The notes: generated from the sequence alone by a model not told the origin. Counted from the first letter of the stretch, positions 40,417 to 50,545 are shown. The stretch is 56,713 nt of DNA from Taibaiella sp. (GCA_021740995.1 JAIOYR010000015.1:1-56713); one strand, 5' to 3'. Translations and numbers: made by a program.

Positions 40417-43400
40417 TTAGTGCATTACTACCATCTTCACATTTGTTGATGAAACACCATCAGCAATTTTCAGGAAGTAGATACCACTGCTTAGCTGAGC
40501 TGTATTGAGCTCTACGAAGTTTTCTCCCGCAGTCATTTTCTTATCTATAGAAGGCATCACCTGTTTGCCCTGGATATCCAGAACCTGAACAGAGATCTGT
40601 GCATCAGCAGAAAGCGTCATAGCAAGTGTAGCAGCATTGCCGGTAGGATTAGGATACAGCTTCAGAGAAGAAGAAGTAGCCAGAGTACCTATACCTGTAA
40701 CGGTTACACCATTGCCCTGCAATGCGAAGTCATAAGTAGCCTCATCAGCATCGCTGTTTGCTACAGATACTGTTGCTTTGCGCATACCTGCTGCTGTAGG
40801 CTTGAACTCTACTACGAATGACTGGCTGCCATTTGGCGCTACAGTCAGCGGGAACGCAGGAGCACCATACAAGGTAAACTCACTTGCATTGTCACCACCA
40901 ATCGTAATACCTGATACATTCAGTGGACCTACACCTGTATTCCTGATTACAAATGTTTCGGTTTTAGTGTTTCCTGTATTTACATTTCCGAAGTCTGTAT
41001 TGTTTGCAGTACCTGCGGTAGCATCACCATCGGCTATGTTCACACTGTCACCAGTGATGTTGATTTCCGGCAAACCGGTAGCAGTAGCCTGCAACAGGAA
41101 GTTGTAAGTCGCCTCGTCAAGATCGTTGCTGATAATGTTGATAACTGCAGTGCGTGTACCCACTGTTGTAGCAGCAAACTGTACTGTAATAGTTACAGAA
41201 TCATTTGTAGCCACATTAACAGGAAGAACAGGAGAACTTACCAAAGTATACTCAGCTGCACCTGTGAAGTTGATGCTGGCTACATTCAGTGTACCCTGAC
41301 CTGTATTCTGTATTACGAAAGTCTTAATCAAATAGCTGCCTACGTTTGTAGTACCCAGGTTGGTATTGTTTGCAGTTCCCGGAGTTACATCACCGTCGGT
41401 GATGGTTACACCATTTCCTTTTACATTGATTTCAGGCGTTGTAACACCGTTACCTCTCAAAGCAAAATCATAAGTAGCCTCGTCAGCATCATTGCTTGCT
41501 ATGTTGATGGTAGCATTCCTTGTGCCACCATTGGTTGGAGCAAAACGAACTGAAACCGAAACTGTATCACCTGCTGCTATGTTCCATGGGAAAGAAGGAG
41601 CACCTACCAGCGTAAACTCAGATGCATGAGCACCTGTGAAGCTGATACCTGATACTGCAAGCGTACCCAAAGATGGATTGCGTATTACAAACGTCTTGGT
41701 TACAGAGCTGATTGTATTCACACTGCCGAAATCTGTATTGTTAGCCGTACCAGCTGTAACGTCACCATCTATAATTCCTATGTTGTTGCCCGTAACATGA
41801 ATCTCAGGCAGGTACAAACCAGTACCCAACAATGAGAAGTTGTAGGTAGCCTCATCAGCATCGTTGCTCATAATGTTGATAGTAGCATTGCGTGCGCCTC
41901 CTGCTGAAGGTGCAAACTGTGCAGTAACTGTATAAGAAGTACCTGTAGCTATGGTCAATGGGAATGTAGGTGCACCTACTACTGAGAAATCAGCAGCATG
42001 AGTACCTGTAAAGCTGATACCTGAAACTGACAAGTTGCCATAACCGCTATTCTGTATTACAAATGTTCTGGTGGTAGTGCTACCTACGTTGAGTGTACCG
42101 AAGTCTGTGTTGTTAGCAGTACCCGGAGTAACATCACCATCTACGATATTTATAGAATTGCCCTGTACATTAATCTCTGGTGAATCTACACCTGAACCAC
42201 GCAATGCAAAATCATAGATAGCTTCAGTAACATCGCTGTTCATAACGCTGATGGTTGCAGCTCTATTGCCGGCAGCCATAGGCGCAAAACGTACAGAGAT
42301 TGTCTGTGTGCCATTTGAAGTGATAGTCCATGGGAAAGCAGGAGCACCAACCAAAGTAAACTCGCCAGCGTGTGTACCTGCAAAATTGATACCTGATACA
42401 GAAAGTGTACCAGCACCCGTATTGTGGATTGTAAAGGTTTTAGTGGTATTGTTGCCTGTATATACATTACCGAAGTCAGTATTGTCGTGTGTAGCAGGGG
42501 TAACATCACCATCTACGATACTAGTGCTATTTCCGGTAACGTCAACCTCAGGAGCAGCATTAAAAGTAGCAGGATTGTAAAATGCCAGGAATTGACCACC
42601 TTCTACTGCATCGCCCGCTACAGGATAGTGAGCCTGATCGTAAAGGATGAACATACCCGGACCAAGGATTTTTTCCATATCTATGATGCCAGATGATTCT
42701 TCATCAATGGTCAGGAACCTTGACCCACCGATCTGGAATCGGGTAGTGTCTTGTGAAGCTACCAGAGTTACTACGTCTGTAGCAATGTTGTACTGCCAAA
42801 CTTTTGCAGTATGATTCTGTCCACCCGGATCTTCCTGTATCATGGCATGACCATAATTGTCAATAACCATGTTATCCATCATCTTAGGACCTTCAGTACC
42901 ATCAAGCACTGCAGTAATAGTACCACCAAGTGCTGGGTTAGACGCATTAGTAAAACGAAGTCTCCACAAACGGCTGGGGCTTGTAAATGAGTTGGTAGTT
43001 ACAAAATAAAAATCGTTAGGATTCTTAGGATCCCATGCACCATCTTCAGGACGAAGGAAAGCAGTAACACCAGCACTGTTGCTCGCATTGTTGATAGCAA
43101 GACCCGTCATATTCTGCACAGAGCCAAGATCTATCAATGAGAATGGAGTACCGGGAGCAGGGAAACTCGCACTTGATTCGGTTGTCATACCAGACACGGC
43201 CACGCCATAGAGCTTACCGTTATTCAATCCTGCCTTATCAACGTCAGAACCAGTAGTAGTTTTTGTACCTACATATATATACACCTGACCCGGAGTAGCA
43301 TCATCCAGACCCACCACCACCGTTGTATCGCTGGCTTTGGGGCTTGCAACTGCATTCTCCCAGGAGAATTTACCCATATAAGGTAGCTCGTAAGACTTAC

Positions 43401-45285
43401 CTGCGTTTGGGCCGGTAGCAATGTGACCGAAAGCACGACCTTCGTTACCAATCTCCTCGCCATTCATAAAAATACGCTCCATAGTACCCTTGCCGGTAGC
43501 TGCATTGTAGAATGCACTTACCTCAGGAAGGTCTGCTGCACAAAATCTGCCAAAAGCAGCAAGAGGAGATGTGAAAGAAGAATTGTAGTGTATGTAGCTT
43601 GAAGTAAGTGGATTCCACAGGTACACGTTCTGTGTAAGGTCTGCACCACTAACTACTGACAAATCCGACTTATTCATTATCCATTTAGACACAAATGCAC
43701 CTCTTTGTCCATGCGCATGAACAGCACCTACGGTACTACCCATTTCATGATTTGCCAATACTGTGAACGTACCATCATTGTTATCGAAAGCACCTAAACC
43801 ATCACCCAATCCACACAATTTGTATCCACCTATAGTTTCGTTTACTGTAAGGATAGAAGTGAATTTTCCACCTGGAGTAGTTGCTACCATGTACGGCGTC
43901 TGTGCAGTACTTGGCCCTGTCTGACCTGCTATTAATGTAGGTGCATTAAAAGTATAGTTATTGAGCTTGTTAACACCACGCAAACCATATTTAACTATAT
44001 GGCTCAGATTGGTAGTTGCAGTAGCAATACCATCTTCCAACGCAGAGAACTGACCATAGTCATTGTCATTGCCTATAAATACTGTACTGTCATTGAGTAT
44101 TGCTAAACCTTCTGCTTTTTCCAGTGCAGGGTCCCAGCCATTTGCCAGCAGATCCATGAACAATGTTTTCTTTACAGGGATAATGCTGTTAGCAGCCAAA
44201 CCAGCAGAGTCTACAAGCGCCTCAAGTGTAAGACCACCATACAGACCTGAGTGAACTGTAGATGCAGTGGTTATGTTTATCTTGTATATCCTTTTTATGT
44301 CGGTAGTACCCCTAAGTGCAGCCTCCATTACCAGGAAGGTAGTATCGCTGATAGCAGCCATATCACCTATTTTCCAATCGCGGAGACGAATCTGGTTAGA
44401 TCCTGATGCGCCTATGATGCCATCGTTGAGGTAGGCAAACATACGGGTAGCATTGGTTACAGGATCAATCTCCAATATTCTGTGCACCCTTGTGTTTTCG
44501 CCTACTGTCTTGGTAGGATACAATACAGGGCTCTGTATTATTGCGTATATCTTGCCATTAGGAGCAAGTGCAATACCCTCAAAACCACGATTGTTTTTGC
44601 GGTATTTGAACGCGGTATCTATCTGTACATCTATCGACTCAGCTCCTACCAGGTTGGCATAAGGAGTATATCTCTTTATTACTCTGCCATTCTGATCTAG
44701 CTTCCATACAGTAGGACCGCCTTCTTCACAAATCCAGAAATTACCATCTCTGTCTACTACAATACCTTCTGCGTCCACACCCCATATATCTTTAGGAGTA
44801 GTTTTCGCATTGAAGTTGGCACAGTTCTGTACCGTATCGGTAGATGCTACCTCAAGTGCAGTGCTGCCGAATCCGGTAGGGTTGATAATGCCAGAAGCAG
44901 TAGTACCATTAGGGCGCTTCATGGTAATAGTCTGCAGAATCTGGACAGAATCACCGTTCAGACGCACTCTGTGAATCTTGGGAGCGTAAGAAGGGAAGGA
45001 GTAAATTTTGTCGTAAGTAGGCCTGCAGGTGGATGGATTAGCATTTGCCGCATCTACGTTTACACCTCTGTCTGAGCATACCCAGAACTCCTTTCCGGCA
45101 GTACCGGGAATAGGGTAAAGACCAGAGAAGCCGGCTTCCCTGAAGTTGATACCCTGATAAGTGCCAATGGGTGCAGAATGATTATTTTTATAATCCTGCA
45201 GTAACGAAATCTGTGCTGTGCTTTTAGTGTGTGGCAATACCAGGCCAGCAATACCCAGCAATAGCGCACTTAGTTTTGGTTTCAT
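40417..45285 (-). CDS. T9SS-exported phytase-like esterase / PhoX-like protein with Ig-type repeats
   Basis: 1622 residues. Signal peptide MKPKLSALLLGIAGLVLPHTKS. Residues ~45-440: 'esterase-like activity of phytase' domain (FWVCSDRGV, DAEGIVVDRDGNFWICEEGGP, NNRGFEGIALAPNGK). Residues ~470-905: PhoX/DUF839-like (GLGDGLGAFDNNDGTFTVLANHEMG, HAHGQRGAFVSKW). Five choice-of-anchor-D repeats of 122-124 residues (PEI-V-GN, GDVTPGTANNTDFG) start at 912. The last ~80 residues are a T9SS sorting domain (LKLYPNPTGN to the C-terminal VKMVV). It should be exported and attached at the surface; substrates probably phosphoesters, inferred from the domain families. Divergent from the peroxidase gene. Confidence 0.88.
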   Translation of the reverse strand: MKPKLSALLLGIAGLVLPHTKSTAQISLLQDYKNNHSAPIGTYQGINFREAGFSGLYPIPGTAGKEFWVCSDRGVNVDAANANPSTCRPTYDKIYSFPSYAPKIHRVRLNGDSVQILQTITMKRPNGTTASGIINPTGFGSTALEVASTDTVQNCANFNAKTTPKDIWGVDAEGIVVDRDGNFWICEEGGPTVWKLDQNGRVIKRYTPYANLVGAESIDVQIDTAFKYRKNNRGFEGIALAPNGKIYAIIQSPVLYPTKTVGENTRVHRILEIDPVTNATRMFAYLNDGIIGASGSNQIRLRDWKIGDMAAISDTTFLVMEAALRGTTDIKRIYKINITTASTVHSGLYGGLTLEALVDSAGLAANSIIPVKKTLFMDLLANGWDPALEKAEGLAILNDSTVFIGNDNDYGQFSALEDGIATATTNLSHIVKYGLRGVNKLNNYTFNAPTLIAGQTGPSTAQTPYMVATTPGGKFTSILTVNETIGGYKLCGLGDGLGAFDNNDGTFTVLANHEMGSTVGAVHAHGQRGAFVSKWIMNKSDLSVVSGADLTQNVYLWNPLTSSYIHYNSSFTSPLAAFGRFCAADLPEVSAFYNAATGKGTMERIFMNGEEIGNEGRAFGHIATGPNAGKSYELPYMGKFSWENAVASPKASDTTVVVGLDDATPGQVYIYVGTKTTTGSDVDKAGLNNGKLYGVAVSGMTTESSASFPAPGTPFSLIDLGSVQNMTGLAINNASNSAGVTAFLRPEDGAWDPKNPNDFYFVTTNSFTSPSRLWRLRFTNASNPALGGTITAVLDGTEGPKMMDNMVIDNYGHAMIQEDPGGQNHTAKVWQYNIATDVVTLVASQDTTRFQIGGSRFLTIDEESSGIIDMEKILGPGMFILYDQAHYPVAGDAVEGGQFLAFYNPATFNAAPEVDVTGNSTSIVDGDVTPATHDNTDFGNVYTGNNTTKTFTIHNTGAGTLSVSGINFAGTHAGEFTLVGAPAFPWTITSNGTQTISVRFAPMAAGNRAATISVMNSDVTEAIYDFALRGSGVDSPEINVQGNSINIVDGDVTPGTANNTDFGTLNVGSTTTRTFVIQNSGYGNLSVSGISFTGTHAADFSVVGAPTFPLTIATGTSYTVTAQFAPSAGGARNATINIMSNDADEATYNFSLLGTGLYLPEIHVTGNNIGIIDGDVTAGTANNTDFGSVNTISSVTKTFVIRNPSLGTLAVSGISFTGAHASEFTLVGAPSFPWNIAAGDTVSVSVRFAPTNGGTRNATINIASNDADEATYDFALRGNGVTTPEINVKGNGVTITDGDVTPGTANNTNLGTTNVGSYLIKTFVIQNTGQGTLNVASINFTGAAEYTLVSSPVLPVNVATNDSVTITVQFAATTVGTRTAVINIISNDLDEATYNFLLQATATGLPEINITGDSVNIADGDATAGTANNTDFGNVNTGNTKTETFVIRNTGVGPLNVSGITIGGDNASEFTLYGAPAFPLTVAPNGSQSFVVEFKPTAAGMRKATVSVANSDADEATYDFALQGNGVTVTGIGTLATSSSLKLYPNPTGNAATLAMTLSADAQISVQVLDIQGKQVMPSIDKKMTAGENFVELNTAQLSSGIYFLKIADGVSSTNVKMVVMH
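40698..42552 (-). repeat. Five tandem choice-of-anchor-D repeats (366-372 bp period)
   Basis: Encoded repeats begin with a PEI/PEV motif at 42552, 42180, 41808, 41436 and 41070, so the unit is 372, 372, 372 and 366 bp. Confidence 0.85.
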
Positions 45286-45306
45286 ATTTTTCTTTGAATT
45301 TGGTCA

Positions 45307-45314
45307 CAAAGCTA
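45307..45314 (-). promoter_or_regulatory. Promoter -7 element TAGCTTTG of the 1622-aa protein gene
   Basis: Exact TAnnTTTG on the minus strand, 21 bp before the ATG at 45285. Confidence 0.55.
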
Positions 45315-45482
45315 TCGCCGTCATGTTGCGAAATTGTTAGCAATCAATTATGCCATCATTAACCTAAAATGACACCTGCATTACGCAAAAGTTAACACCC
45401 ATTTAATATGCAGGTAAAATTGCGGTAAAGCCGACCGGGTAGGTTTGCAGCCAATTTTCATCGCTGTGTAGTTGCGGATATT

Positions 45483-47405
45483 ATGAGAAAAAGCTCCTTC
45501 ATCTCTGTATGCCTTGTTGTGATCGCGATTGTTTTTATTTCATTTAAAAATAGCAGCGAACACGACTATACCGATGTGTATGAAACCTATCTAAACAAGT
45601 TCACATCTAGGCAAAATGCATTACTGACAGATATAAAAAATGCAGACCTGAATGATACTGTCGCAATAAATAAAATCAGGACAGGGATAGAACAAACAAG
45701 AGCGGACATGAAATGTATGGACTTCTGGATGCGCTATCTGGAGCCATTGGCTTACAAATCTATCAATGGTCCGTTGCCGGTAGAATGGGAAACGGAGGTA
45801 TTTGAAAAATTCGAGAAGCCATACAGAAGAGTTGGCTCGGGGCTTACGCTGGCTACACAATACCTGGATGAACCCGGAATAGAAAAAGACACGCTCCTTC
45901 AATTTATAAAGACATCGCTGGCTGCTACAAAGGTATATGCAGCAGACTCTATCACAGATGAATTGAAAACGTATCATCACTTCTATTTGTGTAACAGGCT
46001 ATTCCTGTTGAATCTTGCTGCTATTTACACTACAGGGTTTGAGTGCCCCAACACCGAAAGAGTAATACCGGAGCTAAAAACAATGCTAGCAGCTACTGGC
46101 AGAACATACGACGCAGTTAATAAAAGTTTCCCCGCTACACCATTGACCATAGAATACCTGGAACTTTACAACAGACTGCTTTCATTCGTGAACACACAGC
46201 CGGCAGATATTGAAAATTTCGACCACTTCAGCTTTATTAAAAACTATATCAATCCTCTGTTTATCATCAACCAGAAAATGATAACAGACTACAAAGTGGT
46301 AAGCCACAATATGCTTGATTATTCTCTGAATAAAAAGGCTACGTCCATTTTTGACAAGGGATTGTATAACGGACAAAATGCCAAGGGCATATTTCTGAGA
46401 GTGCAGGACAGTGCCGCACTGGCATCTATAGAGCAGGCGGGCAGACTACTATTTTATGACCCCATACTATCTGGAAACAATATGCGTAGTTGTGCATCGT
46501 GCCATAAGCCTGCACAGTACTTTACCGACACCTTCCCTAAAACCGCTTTGCAATTCAACCGCAAGGATGCCCTGCCCCGCAATTCGCCTTCATTGGTCAA
46601 TTCGGTTTACAATCATCTGGTGATGCTCGATGGCAAACACTTTACCTTACAAAACCAGACGAAGGAAGTAATAAGCAACCCCATTGAGATGGGCTGCGAT
46701 GAAAAAGAAGTTGTAAAAAAAGTATTGAGCTGCAAGGAATACAAACAAGTGTTCAAAGACTTACTGAAATATACTCCTCAGGAAAAAGAAATCACCTACG
46801 ACCACATAGTATCGTCCATCACCTTTTACTACAGCAAATTCAGTAATTACTACTCCCCGTTTGACAATGCTATGAATGGCAATGATAAACTAACAGTAAC
46901 CGAAAAAGCGGGTTTCAACTTGTTTATGAGCAAGGCACAGTGTGCTACCTGCCACTTTGCACCACAGTTTAATGGGGTAAAGCCGCCCTATATAGGGTCT
47001 GAGTTTGAGGTGCTGGGCGTACCTGCCGATACTGCTTTCAGCCGCATAAGCCCTGATGAAGGTCGGTATCTGGTAAACCCTGCAAAAGAAACACGCAATG
47101 CATTCAGAACAGGGTCTATAAGAAATGCTGCGCACACCATGCCTTATATGCACAATGGGGTCTTTGGTACGCTGGAGGAGGTGATAGATTTCTATGATGC
47201 AGGTGGCGGTGCCGGCAGAGGTCTGAAGGTGGACAACCAAACCCTTTCTACCGACTCACTAAAACTTACCAAAACCGAAAAACACAACCTAATAGCCTTC
47301 ATAAAAACTCTGGATGAAAACATAGTTTTTGAAACACCCCCTACCCTATTACCAAAATCGAAAATCAAATCATTGAATACCCGCAAAGTGAGCGGCGAAT
47401 ACTAA
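45483..47405 (+). CDS. Di-heme peroxidase (MauG/CcpA type) with imelysin-like N-terminal domain
   Basis: 640 residues with an N-terminal signal/anchor helix. Residues ~25-270 are all-helical and carry KSINGPLPVEWETE, the pattern of the N-terminal domain of Bacteroidota peroxidases related to imelysin; the classical GxHxxE of imelysin is not seen. Residues ~300-625 form a di-heme cytochrome c peroxidase: CASCH (337-341) and CATCH (487-491), with AHTMPYMHNGVFGTLEEVIDFY near the end. Periplasmic oxidation by H2O2 or MauG-like chemistry is expected. A small cytochrome gene follows after 5 bp. Confidence 0.88.
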   Translation: MRKSSFISVCLVVIAIVFISFKNSSEHDYTDVYETYLNKFTSRQNALLTDIKNADLNDTVAINKIRTGIEQTRADMKCMDFWMRYLEPLAYKSINGPLPVEWETEVFEKFEKPYRRVGSGLTLATQYLDEPGIEKDTLLQFIKTSLAATKVYAADSITDELKTYHHFYLCNRLFLLNLAAIYTTGFECPNTERVIPELKTMLAATGRTYDAVNKSFPATPLTIEYLELYNRLLSFVNTQPADIENFDHFSFIKNYINPLFIINQKMITDYKVVSHNMLDYSLNKKATSIFDKGLYNGQNAKGIFLRVQDSAALASIEQAGRLLFYDPILSGNNMRSCASCHKPAQYFTDTFPKTALQFNRKDALPRNSPSLVNSVYNHLVMLDGKHFTLQNQTKEVISNPIEMGCDEKEVVKKVLSCKEYKQVFKDLLKYTPQEKEITYDHIVSSITFYYSKFSNYYSPFDNAMNGNDKLTVTEKAGFNLFMSKAQCATCHFAPQFNGVKPPYIGSEFEVLGVPADTAFSRISPDEGRYLVNPAKETRNAFRTGSIRNAAHTMPYMHNGVFGTLEEVIDFYDAGGGAGRGLKVDNQTLSTDSLKLTKTEKHNLIAFIKTLDENIVFETPPTLLPKSKIKSLNTRKVSGEY

Positions 47406-47410
47406 ACTAT

Positions 47411-47767
47411 ATGAAACTGACGATAACATTATTCTTGATTGCATGCTCCTTTTGTACCGTATGCGTAGCGCAAAAAAACAAGGTTACCTATGAGTTTCCG
47501 CCGGAGATGAAAGATGCAGTAAGGGCAGACTACATAAAGCAATGGGAAAAAGGTAAGGTGCTCTACGAAATAAACTGTGCCAAGTGCCACAATACAGTAG
47601 AGAAGAGAAGGGTAATAGTGCCTGATTTTACACCGGAGCAACTGCGGGGCTATGAGCTGCGGGTGACGAATGCGAAACACGAAAGTGAGATTACAGAAAC
47701 AGCAGTAAGCACCGAAGAACTGGGCATCATAATGACCTTTCTCAGCTATAAAAAGAAGAACAAGTAA
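47411..47767 (+). CDS. Small mono-heme c-type cytochrome
   Basis: 118 residues. Signal peptide MKLTITLFLIACSFCTVCVAQ, then a single CAKCH heme site (Cys56-His60) in YEINCAKCHNTVEKRRVIVPDF. The C-terminal part VSTEELGIIMTFLSYKKK is the last helix of a cytochrome fold; candidate axial Met residues are few (Met in IIMTF). It begins 5 bp after the peroxidase stop and is a likely electron donor for it. Confidence 0.78.
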   Translation: MKLTITLFLIACSFCTVCVAQKNKVTYEFPPEMKDAVRADYIKQWEKGKVLYEINCAKCHNTVEKRRVIVPDFTPEQLRGYELRVTNAKHESEITETAVSTEELGIIMTFLSYKKKNK

Positions 47768-48066
47768 CAACTTACGGGGCTAACCACCAGTATTTACCGC
47801 AGATGTGCCGGGCGCAGAGGTTGTTTTTAAGGTTGTAAAGCAGCATTTTCATATTTGCCTACGCAGTTTGTGAGCACTTTCTTAGCCTTCGTACCAGACA
47901 GTGCGGACAGCAATTGTCGGCAGTTCTCCCGCCAAAAATGCATAAAAATACAATAAAACCACATTAAAAACAGGCATCACATATAGTGATCTTCAACTTA
48001 ATATCTATTGGCAGATATTCTGCTAACGATTTGTGCTATATATTTGCAAAAACACACAGATAAAAC
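47768..48066. other. Spacer with degenerate intergenic repeat and promoter
   Basis: 299 bp. TTTACCGCAGATGTGCC and GCGCAGAGG (47793-47820) resemble the spacer at 39331. The promoter of the next gene is at 48039. No gene. Confidence 0.5.
48039..48046 (+). promoter_or_regulatory. Promoter -7 element TATATTTG of the outer-membrane barrel gene
   Basis: Exact TAnnTTTG, 20 bp before the ATG at 48067. Confidence 0.55.
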
Positions 48067-48675
48067 ATGAAATTTAAAATGTTACTTGCGGCGTTTACTG
48101 CTGCTACGTTTTTCTCTATCAATACACAGGCACAACTGGGCGCTAAGAAAATAACACGTAATAAGCTACCCATGTTGACTATGGGCGTGAAAATAGGCGT
48201 TAATATGCAACAATTGGCAGGCAGTGGCAATGCCGTATGGGGAGACACCTACAATCCGGGTATTGTAGGAGGCGCATTTGCAAGTGTACATAAAAGGAAT
48301 ATTGGAGTACGTGTGGAGGCACTGATAAAGACAGCAAAATTTGATTTTCATAATTCCAATCTGAGTGTGAACACACTATCGCTGGACATACCGGCACTGT
48401 TTGAGTACAAAATCATCAAGCGTGTGTGGTTGCAGGCCGGCCCCATGTATAGCAGCATGATAAAAGCTAAAGCCAGCGATGGCTCTGACATAAAGGGCAA
48501 CTTCACCACCAGCGACCTATCTGTGGTAGGTGGTGTAGAGGTATCCTTGCCCAGGAAATTTACAGTGGGTGCACGCTACATCAAAGGGCTTATAAATGTG
48601 AATAGAACCGCTACCGATGAGATATGGAAAAACACTTCGTTCCAGTTTTCGGTAGGCTACCGCTTCCTGAACTAA
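48067..48675 (+). CDS. Outer-membrane beta-barrel protein (PorT-like)
   Basis: 202 residues. Signal peptide MKFKMLLAAFTAATFFSINTQAQ, then alternating polar/hydrophobic strands (MGVKIGVNMQQL, NIGVRVEALIKTAKF, LDIPALFEYKIIKRVWLQAGPMYSS, KFTVGARYIKGL) and a terminal strand FQFSVGYRFLN ending in an aromatic-Asn pattern. This matches small eight-stranded PorT-family barrels of Bacteroidota. Location: outer membrane. Specific role unknown; PorT itself is a T9SS component, but this paralogue family is broad. Confidence 0.78.
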   Translation: MKFKMLLAAFTAATFFSINTQAQLGAKKITRNKLPMLTMGVKIGVNMQQLAGSGNAVWGDTYNPGIVGGAFASVHKRNIGVRVEALIKTAKFDFHNSNLSVNTLSLDIPALFEYKIIKRVWLQAGPMYSSMIKAKASDGSDIKGNFTTSDLSVVGGVEVSLPRKFTVGARYIKGLINVNRTATDEIWKNTSFQFSVGYRFLN

Positions 48676-48695
48676 GCTTAACTTACCAAAATACT

Positions 48696-48740
48696 AAACC
48701 GGATAGCTGTCACACAATGTGTACACTGCTATCCGGTTTT
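48696..48740. terminator. Bidirectional terminator between barrel and MuiA-family genes
   Basis: Arms AAACCGGATAGC (48696-48707) and GCTATCCGGTTT (48728-48739), A-rich before and T-rich after, between convergent genes. Confidence 0.85.
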
Positions 48741-48751
48741 CGTTTGTTATA

Positions 48752-50365
48752 TTATCTCAAGTTATCCAGACGTTTTCCTTTAGGGTATTTCACAGTGTAC
48801 CCAAACTTCACATTGCTGGTTTCATTAGCTTTCAGCGTCAGTGTCCACTTCATCATTCCCGATGTTTCGTCATAGTCTGCATTAGCTGTTTCTTTGTCTT
48901 CTATCACTATGTCTTTATCGTTGCTCACTGGCTGCTGGTCCTGCAACACCAGATTTATTTCATCCTTACGGGTGTTGCGAACGCTAATGGTATAGGCAAA
49001 TGTTTCGCGCACATTGGATCCTATAGTTTTCACACTGCGCTGCTTTTTATCCTGCTCTCTTTTCACCACTATTTTTTTGTCTCTACCCAGAGAGAAAGTG
49101 AGTGTGTCAGAAGTGTTGCGTATGTCTATGTAACCCTGCCCTACATAGGTACCTTCGTAGAAAATATTTGTTTCACCCGGCATCAGATTCAGTTCTTCCC
49201 AGTTGGTCACCTGTGCCTGCAGGAAAGCATCTTTATCCAGCTTGGGCGCAGCATAGTAGCGGTAGGTAGCAGGCAGTTCATACTTCTTGATGGCTACTAT
49301 GTGCTGCTTGCCGTCATTGGGTATAGTATAGGGCAAGTCTATATCGAAAGAAGTGCTGATACCCGATTTGTCCACAGTTACATATTCATTCATCGAAGAG
49401 TTTTCTGCAGTGGTTACAGCCATATCTGCTGTACCTGCCATGGCTGGTGCATTGCTTTTGGCATATACATTACTGTTGCGCTGGTATACGGGGGGATTAT
49501 AGAAAGCCAGATACCACGGCACCATTACCGGAGCCTGCACTCCCTCCTGCGGATTGCCGGTAGAAAGCGTCAGCCGCAGATTGTCCCACCGCACACCGCT
49601 GTTCTGAAATACATTGGCTTTGTAAAAAAGATTAGCAGGTTTGTTTATATCTTCTACCCTTATGTCATAGGATGGTGTCCAGCCGGCATTGGGTACTGTG
49701 TAGCTGATCACAACTGCATTGTTGGTAGCTTCTTTAGCATAAAACTTCACCAACAACTGACCACCTGGCTGGAATCCCTTTTTGCGTTCTTCGTCCAGTT
49801 GTTTTTTTAGCAGGGCTATACGCTCATCTGTCTTCTTCAGTATTGTTTCCTGCTTGTACTTTTGGTTCAGAAAACCTTCCATACGGGTTCCTATCAGGTC
49901 CAGCAGTTTTGTAAGCTCTGCTACAGACAGTCCGCTATCTTCCCCCCCTACTTTTCGGTTGGTCTGCAGCGCAGTTATCTGCTCTGTGAGTACGGCTATT
50001 TTGTTGCTGGTTAGGGTTCGGTCATCGGTAAGTGTGTTTATACTATCCTGTATCTCTTTTGCACGTGGCGACAGATTCTCTGACAAAAGATAATTGTTCT
50101 GAAAAACGGCAGATTCCACTACTACCCCACTTCCTGCATTTACCGTCAGGCTCTGGCTATTTATATCTCCGGCTACATTTGTAAAAAGTATTTCGTTCTC
50201 ACCTTTGTTCAGGCGCACCTTTGCCGTGCTGGTAAGCTGAGCTCCGTGTAGAAATACAGTTGCCTGTTCAATATCTAATTTCTGTTGCACCTGTGCATAA
50301 GTGGTTGTTGTATTGCTAACGCAAAGCAAGGAGGCGGACAGGAGGAGGATGCCGGTTTTGTGCAT
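48752..50365 (-). CDS. MuiA family protein (DUF4140/DUF4139)
   Basis: 537 residues from the ATG at 50365, which starts the signal peptide MHKTGILLLSASLLCVSNTTT; a GTG at 50407 in frame is rejected. Residues ~25-110 are the DUF4140 N-terminal domain (ATVFLHGAQLTSTAKVRLNKGENEILFTNV), a coiled coil follows (~110-200), then DUF4139 (VVISYTVPNAGWTPSYDIRVED, WDNLRLTLSTGNPQEG, and the C-terminal immunity-like NVKFGYTVKYPKGK). Named after a 'mucoidy inhibitor' homologue; actual function in Bacteroidota is unknown. Probably periplasmic or outer-membrane associated. Confidence 0.85.
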   Translation of the reverse strand: MHKTGILLLSASLLCVSNTTTTYAQVQQKLDIEQATVFLHGAQLTSTAKVRLNKGENEILFTNVAGDINSQSLTVNAGSGVVVESAVFQNNYLLSENLSPRAKEIQDSINTLTDDRTLTSNKIAVLTEQITALQTNRKVGGEDSGLSVAELTKLLDLIGTRMEGFLNQKYKQETILKKTDERIALLKKQLDEERKKGFQPGGQLLVKFYAKEATNNAVVISYTVPNAGWTPSYDIRVEDINKPANLFYKANVFQNSGVRWDNLRLTLSTGNPQEGVQAPVMVPWYLAFYNPPVYQRNSNVYAKSNAPAMAGTADMAVTTAENSSMNEYVTVDKSGISTSFDIDLPYTIPNDGKQHIVAIKKYELPATYRYYAAPKLDKDAFLQAQVTNWEELNLMPGETNIFYEGTYVGQGYIDIRNTSDTLTFSLGRDKKIVVKREQDKKQRSVKTIGSNVRETFAYTISVRNTRKDEINLVLQDQQPVSNDKDIVIEDKETANADYDETSGMMKWTLTLKANETSNVKFGYTVKYPKGKRLDNLR

Positions 50366-50497
50366 GTATGTAGTTTTAGTTTTGTAAAGTAAAGACGATA
50401 ACCGCACATAAAATCCATAGTGCGTGTGCCTAAAGTTTTGTTAATGGATAAAGAGGACTCTTGCAACTATTAACGAAATGCCTGTTACTCCGTCAAA

Positions 50498-50528
50498 TTT
50501 GGAGTTAAAAAAAATAATTGTAGATTTA
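50498..50528 (+). promoter_or_regulatory. Promoter of the lipoprotein gene (TTTG-N19-TAGATTTA)
   Basis: -33 TTTG (50498-50501) and near-consensus -7 TAGATTTA (50521-50528) at the canonical 19-bp spacing. Confidence 0.6.
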
Positions 50529-50545
50529 TTGCAAATATGTATGTC

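Noticed and set aside
45555-46290. True imelysin domain in the peroxidase
   Set aside because: The helical pattern and KSINGPLP motif fit the peroxidase-associated N-terminal domain, but the GxHxxE iron-peptidase motif is absent.
48719-49810. Rightward 363-codon frame opposite the MuiA-family gene
   Set aside because: Aromatic and Ile/Tyr-rich shadow of a well-supported DUF4139 protein; no start context or family.
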